Shown: in pieces, positions 28,491 through 38,220 of the stretch | How positions within the stretch are numbered: position 1 is the stretch's first letter | How the letters are laid out: each line of letters begins with the position of its first letter | NCBI RefSeq assembly: GCF_008365385.1 | Contig: NZ_QOVF01000003.1 | Coordinates: 62,001 to 126,000, forward strand | Direction of reading: 5' to 3' | Length of the DNA: 64,000 nucleotides | From: Halopseudomonas laoshanensis | Lineage (GTDB): Bacteria > Pseudomonadota > Gammaproteobacteria > Pseudomonadales > Pseudomonadaceae | Position numbers and translations under genes: made by a program | The notes under the pieces: generated by a model | Databases searched by the model: none | Told to the model about the DNA's origin: nothing | What the model saw: the letters and a program-made list of their open reading frames with translations, nothing else

Positions 28491-29288
28491 ATGACCGGCA
28501 CAAACAAGTCCCTCGAAGAACAGCTGGAAGAGCTTCTGGGCGACGACGCCAACCGATCCAACCCGCTCTACGCGCCGCTGGAAAACCTGTGGGCAACGCA
28601 CCGCGATCTGGCTCGACGGATTGATCGGATCAGTCGTATTTCGGATGCCTATCAGAGCCTTACCAAGGAGAAAGAGCAGTCCCTGACCGAGCGCATCAAC
28701 AAACAGCTGCGTCAACTGAGCAAGGTGGCAAGAATTTCCGACCACTATCAGAAGATGATGCATGACCTTAACCTGGCGCTGCGCGAAGCCTCCAACCATG
28801 ATCCGTTGACCGGCTTGGGCAACCGCCGGCTGCTACTGGAGAGGCTCAAGGAGGAAACCGAGCGCGCGCGCCGTTACAGCCGCCCGTTCAGTATCGCCAT
28901 GCTGGATATCGACCGCTTCAAATCGATCAACGATGAGCACGGCCACGAGCTGGGTGATCAGGTCCTGGTGGAAGTTTCCCGGGTACTGGATGCTGAGGTG
29001 CGCGAACAGGATCTGTGCGGGCGCTGGGGAGGAGAAGAGTTTTTGGTTCTACTTCCGGAAACCGGGCTGGAGAAAGCCGCGCAAGTCATGGAGCGAATCC
29101 GTTCAGCTATAGCTGGCCTGGTCGTGCGCATTGGCGAAGATACCATCAGTGCGACCACCAGTATCGGCGTGGCCGAGTACCAACCGGGCTTCAGCTATTC
29201 AGATACCATCAATCAGGCCGACGTGGCCCTGCTGCTGGCCAAACGTTCCGGTCGCGACCGCATCGAGCTGGCGGTAGCCGCCAGCTGA
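28491..29288 (+). CDS. siaD: SiaD-like diguanylate cyclase
   Basis: 265 residues: an N-terminal helical, coiled-coil-like region (~1-98) that in P. aeruginosa SiaD contacts SiaC, and a GGDEF domain (~100-262). The active loop reads GGEEF (180-184), compatible with catalysis, and R171-E-Q-D174 sits five residues before it, the classic RxxD product-inhibition site. MLDIDRFKSINDEHGHELGD binds substrate and metal. The protein has no membrane segment. Last gene of siaABCD; converges on pilU with 9 bases between stop codons. Confidence 0.92.
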   Translation: MTGTNKSLEEQLEELLGDDANRSNPLYAPLENLWATHRDLARRIDRISRISDAYQSLTKEKEQSLTERINKQLRQLSKVARISDHYQKMMHDLNLALREASNHDPLTGLGNRRLLLERLKEETERARRYSRPFSIAMLDIDRFKSINDEHGHELGDQVLVEVSRVLDAEVREQDLCGRWGGEEFLVLLPETGLEKAAQVMERIRSAIAGLVVRIGEDTISATTSIGVAEYQPGFSYSDTINQADVALLLAKRSGRDRIELAVAAS

Positions 29289-29297
29289 TCGCTTCGG

Positions 29298-30434
29298 TCA
29301 GCGCCGGTAGTCCTCGTCGTCCTCTTCCAGGGCAAAGTCGTTCTTGCTGCCCATCAGCTGCTTGCCGTCGGTTTCCGAACCCAGCTTGATCAGCAGGCGC
29401 AGATCGTTGGCCGAGTCGGCATGTGCCAGGGCATCTTCATAGGTAATCTCACCCTGGCTGTAGAGGCGGTACAAGGCCTGGTCAAAGGTCTGCATACCCA
29501 GCTCGGTAGAGCGCGCCATCAACGGCTTGAGCTCGTGCACTTCACCCTTGCGAATCATGTCTGCGGCCAGCGGCGTGTTGAGCAGCACTTCAATCGCAGC
29601 GCGGCGACCCTTGCCATCCGGCGTCGGAATCAGCTGCTGGGCGACAATCGCCTTGAGGTTCAGCGACAGATCCATCCACACCTGCTGGTGCATTTCGGTA
29701 GGGAAGAAGTGAATGATGCGGTCCAGCGCCTGGTTGGCGTTGTTGGCGTGCAATGTGGCCAGACACAGGTGACCGGTTTCGGCGAAGGCCACGGCGTGGT
29801 CCATGGTTTCCTTGGTCCGCACTTCGCCGATCAGAATCACATCCGGCGCCTGACGCAGGGTGTTCTTCAGCGCCACCTCGAAGGAATCGGTATCGATACC
29901 GACTTCGCGCTGGGTGACGATGCAGTTCTGATGCTGGTGAATAAATTCGATCGGGTCTTCGATGGTGATGATGTGACCGCTGGAGTTCTTGTTGCGGTAG
30001 CCAATCATTGACGCCAGCGAGGTAGATTTACCGGTGCCGGTGGCGCCAACAAAAATCACCAGACCGCGCTTGGTCATAGACAGCTTTTTCAGCACCTCCG
30101 GCAGGCGCAGTTCTTCCATGCTCGGGATATTAACTTCGATGCGGCGCAGCACCATACCCACCAGGTTGCGCTGGTAGAAAGCACTGACGCGGAAACGGCC
30201 AATGCCACGCGCACTGATGGCGAAGTTGCACTCACGCTTTTCAGCAAACTCGCGGCGCTGGGATTCAGTCATCACCCCCAGCACGGTCTCGCGTGTTTGC
30301 TCAGGCGACAGCGGCGTCTTGGTGACGGGCAGGATCTTGCCGTTGACCTTCATGCTCGGGGCAACGCCGGCGGTGATGAAAAGGTCAGAAGCACCCTTCT
30401 CGACCATCAGCCGCAATAATTTCTCAAACTCCAT
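29298..30434 (-). CDS. pilU: PilU, type IV pilus retraction ATPase (PilT-dependent)
   Basis: Cytosolic hexameric AAA-like ATPase of the PilT/VirB11 family. 378 residues: Walker A GATGTGKST (~130-138), Asp box/Walker B VILIGEVRTKETM, His box FAETGHLCLATLHANNANQ. The acidic tail ending LEEDDEDYRR is characteristic of PilU and absent from PilT. PilU works with PilT in retraction in Pseudomonas and Vibrio. Same strand as pilT and 63 bases downstream. Confidence 0.95.
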   Translation of the reverse strand: MEFEKLLRLMVEKGASDLFITAGVAPSMKVNGKILPVTKTPLSPEQTRETVLGVMTESQRREFAEKRECNFAISARGIGRFRVSAFYQRNLVGMVLRRIEVNIPSMEELRLPEVLKKLSMTKRGLVIFVGATGTGKSTSLASMIGYRNKNSSGHIITIEDPIEFIHQHQNCIVTQREVGIDTDSFEVALKNTLRQAPDVILIGEVRTKETMDHAVAFAETGHLCLATLHANNANQALDRIIHFFPTEMHQQVWMDLSLNLKAIVAQQLIPTPDGKGRRAAIEVLLNTPLAADMIRKGEVHELKPLMARSTELGMQTFDQALYRLYSQGEITYEDALAHADSANDLRLLIKLGSETDGKQLMGSKNDFALEEDDEDYRR

Positions 30435-30459
30435 GATGTGCCTCTTCTCACTTCCGAGT

Positions 30460-30477
30460 GCAGGCAGTGACGCCTGC
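30460..30477 (-). terminator. Small hairpin in the pilT-pilU spacer
   Basis: GCAGGC (30460-30465) and GCCTGC (30472-30477) form a 6-bp GC stem with a 6-base loop between pilT and pilU, without a T-run. It could attenuate or process the message; position is the only support. Confidence 0.25.
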
Positions 30478-30497
30478 GCCGCTGTAATGGCCGCGCT

Positions 30498-31532
30498 TTA
30501 GAAACTGTCGGTGTTCTTGGCTTTCTCGCGCGCACTTTCCTTGGTAACCAGGCCCTTGGCAACCAGGGCCTTGAGGCACATATCCAGCGTCTGCATGCCG
30601 ATGTTGCCACCGGTCTGAATAGCGGAATACATCTGCGCAACCTTGTCTTCACGAATCAGGTTACGAATCGCCGGCGTGCCGATCATGATCTCGTGGGCCG
30701 CAACCCGGCCGCCACCGATCTTCTTCAGCAGCGTTTGCGAAACCACCGCCGTCAGTGACTCGGACAACATCGAACGCACCATGGATTTTTCTTCGGCCGG
30801 GAACACGTCGACTACCCGGTCGATGGTTTTTGCCGCCGAGGTGGTGTGCAACGTGCCAAACACCAGGTGGCCGGTTTCCGCGGCGGTCAATGCCAGGCGA
30901 ATGGTTTCCAGGTCACGCATCTCACCGACCAGGATGATGTCCGGGTCTTCCCGCAGTGCCGAGCGCAGGGCTTCAGCAAAGCCGAGCGTATCGCGGTGCA
31001 CTTCACGCTGGTTGACCAGGCACTTCTTCGATTCATGCACGAATTCGATCGGGTCTTCGATGGTCAGTACGTGCTGGTATTTGGTGTTGTTCAGGTAGTC
31101 GAGCATTGCCGCCAGGGTGGTGGACTTGCCCGAACCAGTCGGGCCAGTGACCAGCACCAGACCACGCGGCACATCGGAAATCTTCTTGAACACATCGCCC
31201 ATGCCCAGATCGTCCATGCTCAGGACCTTCGAGGGGATGGTACGGAATACCGCACCGGCGCCACGATTCTGGTTGAAAGCGTTAACCCGGAAGCGCGCCA
31301 CACCGGGCACTTCAAAGGAGAAGTCAGTTTCGAGGAACTCTTCAAAATCCTTGCGCTGCTTGTCGTTCATGATGTCGTAGATCAGACCATGAACCATCTT
31401 GTGATCCATGGCCGGTACGTTGATGCGGCGTACGTCGCCATCGACACGAATCATGGGCGGCAGTCCGGCCGACAGGTGCAAGTCCGACGCGCCCTGTTTG
31501 GCGCTGAAGGCTAACAGCTCGGTAATATCCAT
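30498..31532 (-). CDS. pilT: PilT, type IV pilus retraction ATPase
   Basis: Powers pilus retraction and so twitching motility. 344 residues, the standard length, with Walker A GPTGSGKSTTLAAML (~130-144), the Walker B region DIILVGEMRDLETIRLAL and His box AAETGHLVFGTLHTTSAAKT. The AIRNLIREDKVAQMYS motif near the C-terminus is the PilT AIRNLIRE signature. The ATG at 31532 with GGGGAA upstream is chosen over a longer frame to 31556. It diverges from yggS, with 67 bases between the starts. Confidence 0.96.
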   Translation of the reverse strand: MDITELLAFSAKQGASDLHLSAGLPPMIRVDGDVRRINVPAMDHKMVHGLIYDIMNDKQRKDFEEFLETDFSFEVPGVARFRVNAFNQNRGAGAVFRTIPSKVLSMDDLGMGDVFKKISDVPRGLVLVTGPTGSGKSTTLAAMLDYLNNTKYQHVLTIEDPIEFVHESKKCLVNQREVHRDTLGFAEALRSALREDPDIILVGEMRDLETIRLALTAAETGHLVFGTLHTTSAAKTIDRVVDVFPAEEKSMVRSMLSESLTAVVSQTLLKKIGGGRVAAHEIMIGTPAIRNLIREDKVAQMYSAIQTGGNIGMQTLDMCLKALVAKGLVTKESAREKAKNTDSF

Positions 31533-31599
31533 AGGGTTCCCCATAACAACCAGCAAGCATGTAGAATGCCAGAAGATTTTATTAGATTGGCAGGTATTA

Positions 31600-32310
31600 A
31601 TGTCCGTAATGTCTACGATAGCAGAGAATATTGCAAACGTTCATGAGCGTATTCAGCGTTCTGCGGTCGGTGCCGGACGAAATCCCCAGGAGGTGACGCT
31701 GGTCGCGGTCAGCAAAACCCGTCCAGCCAGCGCGATCCGTGACGCCTGGGCTGCCGGCATCACCCATGTGGGCGAAAATTATCTGCAGGAAGCACTGGAT
31801 AAACAGGCGCAGCTGGCAGACTTGCCGCTGACCTGGCATTTCATCGGCCCGATCCAATCGAACAAGACCAAATCCATCGCCGAACACTTCGACTGGGTGC
31901 ATGGCGTAGACCGGCTGAAAATTGCCCGGCGCCTGTCCGAGCAGCGCCCCGCCGAGCTGCCGCCGTTGAACATCTGTTTGCAGGTGAATATCAGCCGCGA
32001 GCCAAGCAAGTCCGGCGTCATGCCGGAAGAGCTGGCGGCGCTGGCCGCCGAAGTTGCCGAACTGCCCAATATCAAGCTGCGTGGGCTGATGGCGATACCT
32101 GCGCCGGCGCAGGACAGCGTAGGCCGCCGCGCCCCGTTAAAAGCACTCCGCGAAGCTCTGGAAGCATTGCCCTTGCCGCTGGACACCCTGTCCATGGGCA
32201 TGAGCGATGACCTGACCGAAGCGGTTCAGGAAGGCGCCACGCAAGTACGTATTGGCACCGCGCTGTTTGGCGAGCGCAACCCCACTCCACCCCCATCCGC
32301 GCAAGGATAA
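31600..32310 (+). CDS. yggS: YggS/PLPBP family pyridoxal-phosphate homeostasis protein
   Basis: Cytosolic PLP-binding protein with an alanine-racemase-like TIM barrel and no known enzymatic reaction; it balances free PLP and affects amino acid pools. About 236 residues with the PLP lysine in LVAVSKTRP, HVGENYLQEAL, WHFIGPIQSNKTK and the phosphate-binding end TLSMGMSDDLTEAVQEGATQVRIGTALFG. ATG at 31600 has CAGG 5 bases before it; ATG at 31609 (MSTIAENIA) is the alternative used in close homologues. proC follows after 5 bases, the classic yggS-proC-yggT run. Confidence 0.94.
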   Translation: MSVMSTIAENIANVHERIQRSAVGAGRNPQEVTLVAVSKTRPASAIRDAWAAGITHVGENYLQEALDKQAQLADLPLTWHFIGPIQSNKTKSIAEHFDWVHGVDRLKIARRLSEQRPAELPPLNICLQVNISREPSKSGVMPEELAALAAEVAELPNIKLRGLMAIPAPAQDSVGRRAPLKALREALEALPLPLDTLSMGMSDDLTEAVQEGATQVRIGTALFGERNPTPPPSAQG

Positions 32311-32315
32311 ACCCC

Positions 32316-33134
32316 ATGAGCACTCCGACCATCGGATTCATCGGCGCCGGCAATATGGCTACCAGCCTGATTGGCGGCATGCTGCAGCAGAACATCAAGG
32401 CCAGCCAGATTCTCGCCAGCGATCGCACCGCCGAGCAGGTCGAGCGGCTGGGCAAGCAATTCGGTATTCGTACCAGCACCGACAACGACCTGCTCGCCGC
32501 CGAATGCGACGTGCTGGTACTGGCGGTCAAGCCGCAGGTGATGCAGGCGGTTTGCCGTGCACTGCCGGCCGAGCGCAAACCCGGCCAGTTGATCATCTCG
32601 ATTGCCGCAGGCATCAGCTGTGCCAGCCTGGAAAACTGGCTGGGCGCAGGCAGCGCTATCGTGCGCTGCATGCCCAATACGCCGTCGTTGCGCCGCCAAG
32701 GTGTCAGCGGCCTGTTCGCCAATGCCCAGGTCAGCGACACGCAAAAGCAACAGACCGAAGCTATCCTCAACGCCGTGGGCATCAGCCTGTGGCTGGAGCG
32801 CGAAGAGCTGATCGACGCAGTCACCGCGGTATCCGGCAGTGGCCCGGCGTACTTCTTCTACATGATGGAAGCCATGACCGCGGCCGGCGAGCAGCTCGGC
32901 CTGCCGCGTGACACCGCCGAGCGCCTGACGCTGTTTACCGCCCTGGGCGCCGCCGACATGGCCGTGCACAGTGACGTGGACGCAGCCGAACTGCGCCGCC
33001 GGGTCTGCTCCCCCGGCGGCACCACCGAGCGCGCGATCAACAGCTTTGCCGAAGATGACCTACCCGCGATCGTCGCGCGCGCCATGCAGGCCGCCGCCGC
33101 ACGCGCCGCCGAAATGACCAAAGAACTAGCCTGA
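32316..33134 (+). CDS. proC: Pyrroline-5-carboxylate reductase
   Basis: Last step of proline synthesis: NAD(P)H-dependent reduction of pyrroline-5-carboxylate. 272 residues, Rossmann start GFIGAGNMATSLIGG (about 5-19), VLAVKPQVM, MPNTPSLRRQGVSGL and the substrate-binding signature AVTAVSGSGPAYFFYMMEAM, then VCSPGGTTERAINSF. Normal length. Sits in an operon-like run with yggS (5 bases) and yggT (9 bases). Confidence 0.96.
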   Translation: MSTPTIGFIGAGNMATSLIGGMLQQNIKASQILASDRTAEQVERLGKQFGIRTSTDNDLLAAECDVLVLAVKPQVMQAVCRALPAERKPGQLIISIAAGISCASLENWLGAGSAIVRCMPNTPSLRRQGVSGLFANAQVSDTQKQQTEAILNAVGISLWLEREELIDAVTAVSGSGPAYFFYMMEAMTAAGEQLGLPRDTAERLTLFTALGAADMAVHSDVDAAELRRRVCSPGGTTERAINSFAEDDLPAIVARAMQAAAARAAEMTKELA

Positions 33135-33143
33135 GGAAACCGC

Positions 33144-33734
33144 ATGAACAGCCTTAATATGGCCGCCATCTATATCGTCCAGACCCTCGGCAGTCTGTAC
33201 CTGCTTATCGTGTTGCTGCGCTTTGTGCTGCAACTGGTCAAGGCCGACTTCTATAACCCGGTCTCGCAGTTTATCGTGCGCGCCACCAAGCCATTGCTGA
33301 TGCCCCTGCGTCGAGTGATCCCCGGCTTTGGTGGTATCGACTTTGCCTCACTGGTACTGGCGCTGATCCTGCAGATGCTGCTGATGACCGTGATCATCAA
33401 GTTGATGGGTTATGCGTTGCCGAACGTGCTGCAATTGCTGGTCTGGTCGATGGTCGCGCTGACTGCGCTGTTCCTGAAGATTTTCTTCTTCGCGCTGATT
33501 ATCAGCGTGATTCTGTCCTGGGTCGCACCGACCAGCAGCAATCCCGCGGCGCTGCTGGTCCACCAGCTGTGTGAGCCGGTGCTGGCACCGATCCGCAAGA
33601 TTCTGCCGTCCATGGGCGGGCTGGATCTGTCGCCGATTTTCGGCTTTATCGCGCTGCGCCTGTTCGACATGCTGATCATCGCCAATATCGCCGCCGCCAC
33701 CGGCATGCCGCGCGGGCTGACACTGGCGATCTGA
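33144..33734 (+). CDS. YggT family inner-membrane protein
   Basis: 196 residues with two YGGT repeats, each having two membrane helices (about 8-28, 65-88, 95-125 and 165-185) with the conserved proline-containing segments NPVSQFIVRATKPLLMPLRRVIPG and LLVHQLCEPVLAPIRKILPSMGGLDLSPI. The family is linked to osmotic tolerance or cell division in various bacteria but has no defined activity. Conserved neighbour of proC. Confidence 0.9.
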   Translation: MNSLNMAAIYIVQTLGSLYLLIVLLRFVLQLVKADFYNPVSQFIVRATKPLLMPLRRVIPGFGGIDFASLVLALILQMLLMTVIIKLMGYALPNVLQLLVWSMVALTALFLKIFFFALIISVILSWVAPTSSNPAALLVHQLCEPVLAPIRKILPSMGGLDLSPIFGFIALRLFDMLIIANIAAATGMPRGLTLAI

Positions 33735-33741
33735 TCCGGCG

Positions 33742-34062
33742 ATGTCTTTCTACCAGTGGCGCGGCGCCGATCTGATCCTGGATTGCCACCTGCAGCCCGG
33801 CGCCAAGACCATGGGCTTTGCCGGGCAACACGGCGAGCGGCTGAAAATCCGCATCAGCGCCCCACCGGTTGATGGCAAGGCCAATCTGTTGCTGCTGGCC
33901 TTTCTGGCCGAGGAATTCGCCGTCAGCAAGCAGCAGGTCAGCCTGCTCAGCGGCCAGCAGAGCCGGCAGAAACGCGTACTTGTCCAGGCGCCCGAGCGGT
34001 TGCCAGAGGGGTTGGCCATAGCCCCGCCGGGAAATATTGCGTCCAGCGATGGCGCTCTTTAG
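33742..34062 (+). CDS. DUF167 (YggU) family protein
   Basis: 106 residues of the small DUF167 family, with LDCHLQPGAKTMGFAGQHGERLKIRI, APPVDGKANLLLLAFLAEEF and VSLLSGQQSRQKRVLV. Function unknown; the fold is known from structural genomics. It lies 7 bases after the yggT gene and ends 68 bases before metX, so it is probably the last gene of the yggS run or a bridge to metX. Confidence 0.88.
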   Translation: MSFYQWRGADLILDCHLQPGAKTMGFAGQHGERLKIRISAPPVDGKANLLLLAFLAEEFAVSKQQVSLLSGQQSRQKRVLVQAPERLPEGLAIAPPGNIASSDGAL

Positions 34063-34130
34063 ACTGGCGCCTCGATTGTTGGCACCGCCCCTGGCTGGCC
34101 ACCGCCAACCTATAAAGGAACTGCCTATTC

Positions 34131-35273
34131 ATGTCGACATTCCCTGCCGACTCCGTCGGACTGGTAACACCCCAGCGCCTTAGCTTCAGCGAGCCGTTGA
34201 AACTCGCCTGCGGCAAATCCCTGGAACAGTTCGAGCTGGTGTATGAAACCTACGGTCAACTGAATGCCAGCCGCAGCAATGCGCTGCTGATCTGCCATGC
34301 GCTGTCCGGCCACCATCACGCCGCCGGCTTTCACAGCGCCGATGAGCGCAAGCCGGGTTGGTGGGATGCCTGCATCGGCCCCGGCAAGGCGATCGACACC
34401 AACCGTTTCTTTGTTGTCAGCCTGAACAACCTCGGCGGTTGCCACGGTTCCACCGGTCCCTCCAGCATCAATCCGGCGACCGGCAAGCCCTATGGCGCCA
34501 GCTTCCCGGTACTGACCGTGGAAGACTGGGTACACAGCCAGGCGCTGCTGGCCGACCAGCTGGGCATCGACACCTGGGCCGCTGTGGTCGGCGGCAGCCT
34601 TGGCGGCATGCAAGCGCTGCAATGGGCGATCAGCTACCCGCAGCGTATTCGCCACTGCCTGGCGATTGCCACCGCACCGAAACTCTCGGCGCAGAACATC
34701 GCCTTCAACGAAGTAGCGCGCCAGGCGATCATTACCGATCCGGATTTCCACAACGGCGATTACGCCGCCTTCGGCGTGATCCCCAAACGTGGCCTGATGC
34801 TGGCGCGCATGGTCGGGCATATTACTTATCTGTCAGACGACTCCATGGGCGAGAAATTCGGCCGCGAGCTGCGTACCGATGTGCTCAATTACGACTTCAC
34901 CAGCGTCGAGTTCCAGGTGGAAAGCTATCTGCGCTATCAGGGCCAGGAATTCTCCGAGCGCTTTGACGCCAACACCTATCTGCTGATGACCAAGGCGCTG
35001 GATTATTTCGACCCCGCCGGTGCCCATGATGGCAACCTGGCGAAAGCGCTGGAAGGTATTCAGGCGCGCTGCATGGTCATGTCTTTCACCACCGACTGGC
35101 GCTTCTCGCCGGCGCGCTCACGCGAACTGGTCGACGCCCTGCTCGCCGCTCGCAAGCAGGTCAGCTACCTGGAAATTGAAGCAGCCCAGGGCCACGACGC
35201 CTTCCTGCTGCCGATTCCCCGCTATGTGCAGGCACTGCAGGCGTACATGAACCGTATCGAGGTGAATGCATGA
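34131..35273 (+). CDS. metX: Homoserine O-succinyltransferase (MetX)
   Basis: Activates homoserine for methionine synthesis. 380 residues, alpha/beta-hydrolase fold with nucleophile S156 in [14 protein letters not shown], the acid in TTDWRFSP and the base in QGHDAFLL. In Pseudomonas, MetX proteins have been found to use succinyl-CoA rather than acetyl-CoA; that assignment is from family knowledge. Its stop codon overlaps the metW start (ATGA). The 68-base leader has no recognisable SAM riboswitch. Confidence 0.95.
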   Translation: MSTFPADSVGLVTPQRLSFSEPLKLACGKSLEQFELVYETYGQLNASRSNALLICHALSGHHHAAGFHSADERKPGWWDACIGPGKAIDTNRFFVVSLNNLGGCHGSTGPSSINPATGKPYGASFPVLTVEDWVHSQALLADQLGIDTWAAVVGGSLGGMQALQWAISYPQRIRHCLAIATAPKLSAQNIAFNEVARQAIITDPDFHNGDYAAFGVIPKRGLMLARMVGHITYLSDDSMGEKFGRELRTDVLNYDFTSVEFQVESYLRYQGQEFSERFDANTYLLMTKALDYFDPAGAHDGNLAKALEGIQARCMVMSFTTDWRFSPARSRELVDALLAARKQVSYLEIEAAQGHDAFLLPIPRYVQALQAYMNRIEVNA

Positions 35274-35866
35274 GCATGCGCGCGGATCTGGAAATCATTC
35301 AGGAATGGATCAAACCCGGCAGCCGCCTGCTGGATCTGGGCTGTGGCGACGGCGAACTGCTGCGCTACCTGTCCGAGCAGCGCAAGGTTACCGGCTACGG
35401 TCTGGAAATCGATCCGGAGAAGATCAACGCCTGTATCGACAACGGCGTCAACGTGATCGAACAGAACCTGGACACCGGCCTGAGCAACTTTGGCGACAAT
35501 ACCTTTGACAGCGTATTGATGACCCAGGCGCTGCAGGCCGTGCATTACCCCGATCAGGTGCTGGAAGAAATGCTGCGCATCGGCCGCGAAGCGATCCTGA
35601 CCTTCCCCAACTTCGCCCATTGGCGCTGCCGTTTATATCTGGGTACAAAGGGCCGCATGCCGGTCTCCGAGTTCATGCCCTACACTTGGTACAACACGCC
35701 CAATATCCACTTCTGTACTTTCAAGGATTTCGAAGCGCTGTGTCGCGAACGCTCGATTCGCATCCTTGATCGATTAGTGGTCGACCAGACCCATCGCAGC
35801 GGAGTGCTCAGCGGTCTGTGGCCGAATCTGTTGGGCGAGATCGCCATTTACCGGGTTACCCGCTAG
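35270..35866 (+). CDS. metW: MetW, methionine biosynthesis methyltransferase-like protein
   Basis: 198 residues with a class I methyltransferase fold: [15 protein letters not shown] (SAM loop, ~21-35), [37 protein letters not shown] and the MetW-specific [19 protein letters not shown]. MetW is always paired with MetX-type acyltransferases and is needed for their activity in several proteobacteria, though its own reaction is unclear. Overlap with metX (ATGA) fits a stoichiometric partner. Confidence 0.94.
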   Translation: MSMRADLEIIQEWIKPGSRLLDLGCGDGELLRYLSEQRKVTGYGLEIDPEKINACIDNGVNVIEQNLDTGLSNFGDNTFDSVLMTQALQAVHYPDQVLEEMLRIGREAILTFPNFAHWRCRLYLGTKGRMPVSEFMPYTWYNTPNIHFCTFKDFEALCRERSIRILDRLVVDQTHRSGVLSGLWPNLLGEIAIYRVTR

Positions 35867-35895
35867 GCCCATTGGCCTTTGAAAGGAGAATCATG

Positions 35896-36333
35896 ATGTT
35901 TCGCGCCCTGCTCTTGAGCCTGCTACTGCTGCCTGCTCTGGCTAACGCCCAGCAAACAAGCCCGCAACGCTTCGGCGATATGTTGGTGTACTACAACACC
36001 TTCAACAGCAGCTATCTGCTGCCGGACATCGCCGCGACCACCGGGCTGACGCGCGGACCTAATCATGGCGTCGTCAACATCGCCATCCAGCGCGAAACGC
36101 AGGACGGCCCCGTCGCCGTCGATGCCTTGCTTACGGGTAACGTGACCAACCTGTTGGGGCAGAGATCGCCGCTGCGTTTTATTCGCATACAGGAAGAAGA
36201 GTCGATCTACTTCGTCGCCAATTACACCGCTACTCAGCGCGGCTTGTTGCGCTTTGAAGTGGAAGTGCGCCCCAGCACCGGCGGCACCACGCAAACCCTG
36301 CGCTTCCAGCAGGAGTTCTTCCCCGATGAGTGA
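35896..36333 (+). CDS. DUF4426 exported protein
   Basis: About 145 residues with a signal peptide ([18 protein letters not shown], cleavage after ANA) and a mature domain of the DUF4426 family ([21 protein letters not shown], ITRxG-like region, FQQEFFPDE end). Presumably periplasmic; function unknown. AGGAG (35884-35888) is 7 bases before ATG 35896 and 4 before ATG 35893, so the second is preferred. Its stop region overlaps rdgB by 8 bases, and it is always found between metW and rdgB in Pseudomonas as far as I recall. Confidence 0.87.
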   Translation: MFRALLLSLLLLPALANAQQTSPQRFGDMLVYYNTFNSSYLLPDIAATTGLTRGPNHGVVNIAIQRETQDGPVAVDALLTGNVTNLLGQRSPLRFIRIQEEESIYFVANYTATQRGLLRFEVEVRPSTGGTTQTLRFQQEFFPDE

Positions 36334-36934
36334 TACACGCCTGCCCTTCCAGCAGCTGGTCCTGGCCAGCGGCAACGCCGGCAAGCTCAAGGAACTGCAA
36401 GCGATGCTCGGCGAACAGGTGACTGTGTTGCCACAAAGCCAGTTTGTAGCCACTGAAGCGGTGGAGGACGGACTCAGCTTTGTCGAGAACGCCATTATCA
36501 AGGCGCGACACGCCTGCCGAGCCTCGGGATTACCCGCACTGGCGGATGACTCGGGCATTGCCGTGGATGCACTGGCCGGCGCACCCGGCATCTATTCCGC
36601 TCGCTACGCTGGTGCCGGCGGTGACGCAGCCAACAACGCCAAGCTTCTGCAAGCGCTCGAAGGGTTACCGCCCGAACAACGCGGCGCGCGCTTTATATCC
36701 GTGCTGGTACTGATGATGCACGCTGAAGACCCGACGCCGATCATCTGCGAAGGCGTCTGGCACGGCAGTATTCTTCACTCAGCCCGGGGCGAGCACGGCT
36801 TCGGCTACGACCCGCTGTTCTGGGTACCCGAAGCCAACTGCTCCAGCGCCGAACTCAGCCCGGCAGACAAGAACCGCCTGAGTCACCGCGCCAAGGCCAT
36901 GTTTCAGCTGCGAGCGCGGCTGGGATTGGCGTGA
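36326..36934 (+). CDS. rdgB: dITP/XTP pyrophosphatase (RdgB/HAM1)
   Basis: House-cleaning enzyme that hydrolyses non-canonical purine triphosphates (dITP, XTP) to monophosphates. 202 residues with [60 protein letters not shown] and [16 protein letters not shown] overlaps the end of the upstream gene by 8 bases, and its TGA overlaps the hemW GTG, so this is a tightly packed operon. Confidence 0.95.
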   Translation: MSDTRLPFQQLVLASGNAGKLKELQAMLGEQVTVLPQSQFVATEAVEDGLSFVENAIIKARHACRASGLPALADDSGIAVDALAGAPGIYSARYAGAGGDAANNAKLLQALEGLPPEQRGARFISVLVLMMHAEDPTPIICEGVWHGSILHSARGEHGFGYDPLFWVPEANCSSAELSPADKNRLSHRAKAMFQLRARLGLA

Positions 36935-38088
36935 CCCCGTCTAACGCTGCCAGCCTGGTATTGCCGCCCCTGGCAGCCTACGTACATATCCCCTGGTGCG
37001 TGCGCAAATGCCCCTATTGCGACTTCAATTCCCACGTCAGCGAACGGGGCCTGCCCGAAGCTGAATATATTGATGCGCTGATTGCCGATCTTGAACTGGA
37101 CCTGCCCGGCGCCCAAGGGCGGGAACTGACCTCGATCTTCTTTGGCGGCGGTACGCCGAGCCTGTTTTCTGCAGAAAGCCTCGGCCGGCTACTGGATGCC
37201 ATGGCCAGCCGCCTGAACTTCGCCGCGGATATCGAAATCACCCTGGAAGCCAACCCCGGCACCTTCGAACAGATCAAGTTCGCCGGCTACCGCGCGGCAG
37301 GCATCAATCGCCTGTCGATTGGCATTCAGAGCTTTAACGCCAAACACCTGAAAGCGCTGGGCCGCATCCACGATGACAAGGAAGCCTTGGCCGCTGTAGC
37401 CATGGCGCGCAAGGCCGGCTTCGACAACCTGAATCTGGACCTGATGCACGGCCTGCCGGATCAGTCGCTGGACGACGCCATGGCAGATATCAACCAGGCC
37501 ATCGAGCTGGGCCCGGAGCATCTGTCCTGGTATCAGCTGACGCTGGAACCCAATACCGTGTTCTACAGCAAGCCGCCGATCCTGCCGGTGGAAGACACCC
37601 TGTGGGCCATTCAGGAAGCCGGTCAGGCCAGGCTGGCCGAAGCCGGGCTGGCGCAATATGAAGTCTCCGCCTATGCCCAGCCAGGCCGCCAGGCCCGGCA
37701 CAATCTCAATTACTGGCAATACGGCGACTTTCTCGGCATCGGCGCCGGCGCGCACGGCAAGCTGAGCCATGCCGATGGTCGTATCGAACGCTATTGGAAA
37801 ACCCGTCTACCCAGAGATTATCTGGACGCCGCCAAGGACTATTGCGCCGGCCGCAAAGTCATCGCAGCCGCTGACCTGCCCTTCGACTTCCTGATGAACG
37901 CCCTGCGCCTGAGCGACGGCGTACCTACCGCGTTCTATCTGGCGCGCACCGGCCAGCCCATTGAAGCCATTGCGCCACAGCTGAACGAAGCCGTACGCAA
38001 AGGCCTGCTCGAACCCTGGGACCAGCAACTGCGCCCGACCGAGCGCGGTCGGCTATTTCTCAATGACCTGCTTGAGATGTTTCTTTAG
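36931..38088 (+). CDS. hemW: HemW, radical SAM heme chaperone-like protein
   Basis: 385 residues. Radical SAM cluster motif C23-x3-C27-x2-C30 ([10 protein letters not shown]) and the HemW extras: [41 protein letters not shown], and a C-terminal domain with [13 protein letters not shown]. Once annotated as coproporphyrinogen III oxidase because of its likeness to HemN, but HemW binds and delivers heme instead; the CxxxCxxC spacing without the fourth HemN cysteine supports HemW. GTG start, overlapping the rdgB stop (GTGA). A hairpin follows the gene. Confidence 0.93.
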   Translation: MTPSNAASLVLPPLAAYVHIPWCVRKCPYCDFNSHVSERGLPEAEYIDALIADLELDLPGAQGRELTSIFFGGGTPSLFSAESLGRLLDAMASRLNFAADIEITLEANPGTFEQIKFAGYRAAGINRLSIGIQSFNAKHLKALGRIHDDKEALAAVAMARKAGFDNLNLDLMHGLPDQSLDDAMADINQAIELGPEHLSWYQLTLEPNTVFYSKPPILPVEDTLWAIQEAGQARLAEAGLAQYEVSAYAQPGRQARHNLNYWQYGDFLGIGAGAHGKLSHADGRIERYWKTRLPRDYLDAAKDYCAGRKVIAAADLPFDFLMNALRLSDGVPTAFYLARTGQPIEAIAPQLNEAVRKGLLEPWDQQLRPTERGRLFLNDLLEMFL

Positions 38089-38097
38089 GCATACGCC

Positions 38098-38121
38098 AAA
38101 CCCTTACGCGGCGAAGGGTTT
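38098..38121 (+). terminator. Hairpin downstream of hemW
   Basis: AAACCCTT (38098-38105) and AAGGGTTT (38114-38121) pair perfectly over 8 bp with an 8-base loop. Ten bases past the hemW stop codon. The arm ends in TTT but no longer T-run follows, so it is a probable end of the metX-hemW transcript. Confidence 0.6.
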
Positions 38122-38134
38122 AACGCGTTGGTCT

Positions 38135-38169
38135 AAACTTGTAGCTTGCCGCTTGAAACTTGCAGCTTG
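38135..38169. repeat. CTTGTAGCTTG/CTTGCAGCTTG-type intergenic repeat
   Basis: Two near-identical 14-base units, aaacttgtagcttg (38135-38148) and gaaacttgcagcttg (ending 38169), flank ccgctt. Short runs of this AGCTTG/CAAGCT type recur between genes in many Pseudomonas chromosomes. Only one cluster was noticed in this window. Confidence 0.5.
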
Positions 38170-38220
38170 GGCTCTGCCCCCATACAGTATTGCAAACTGT
38201 CTCATTTACAGAGGTGCCCC

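Noticed and set aside
34063-34130. SAM riboswitch before metX
   Set aside because: Only 68 bases separate yggU and metX, and no SAM-I/II/IV-like conserved segment or stem arrangement is seen.
36931-38088. Oxygen-independent coproporphyrinogen III oxidase (HemN)
   Set aside because: The cluster motif and length match HemW; the extra HemN N-terminal residues and fourth cysteine are missing.
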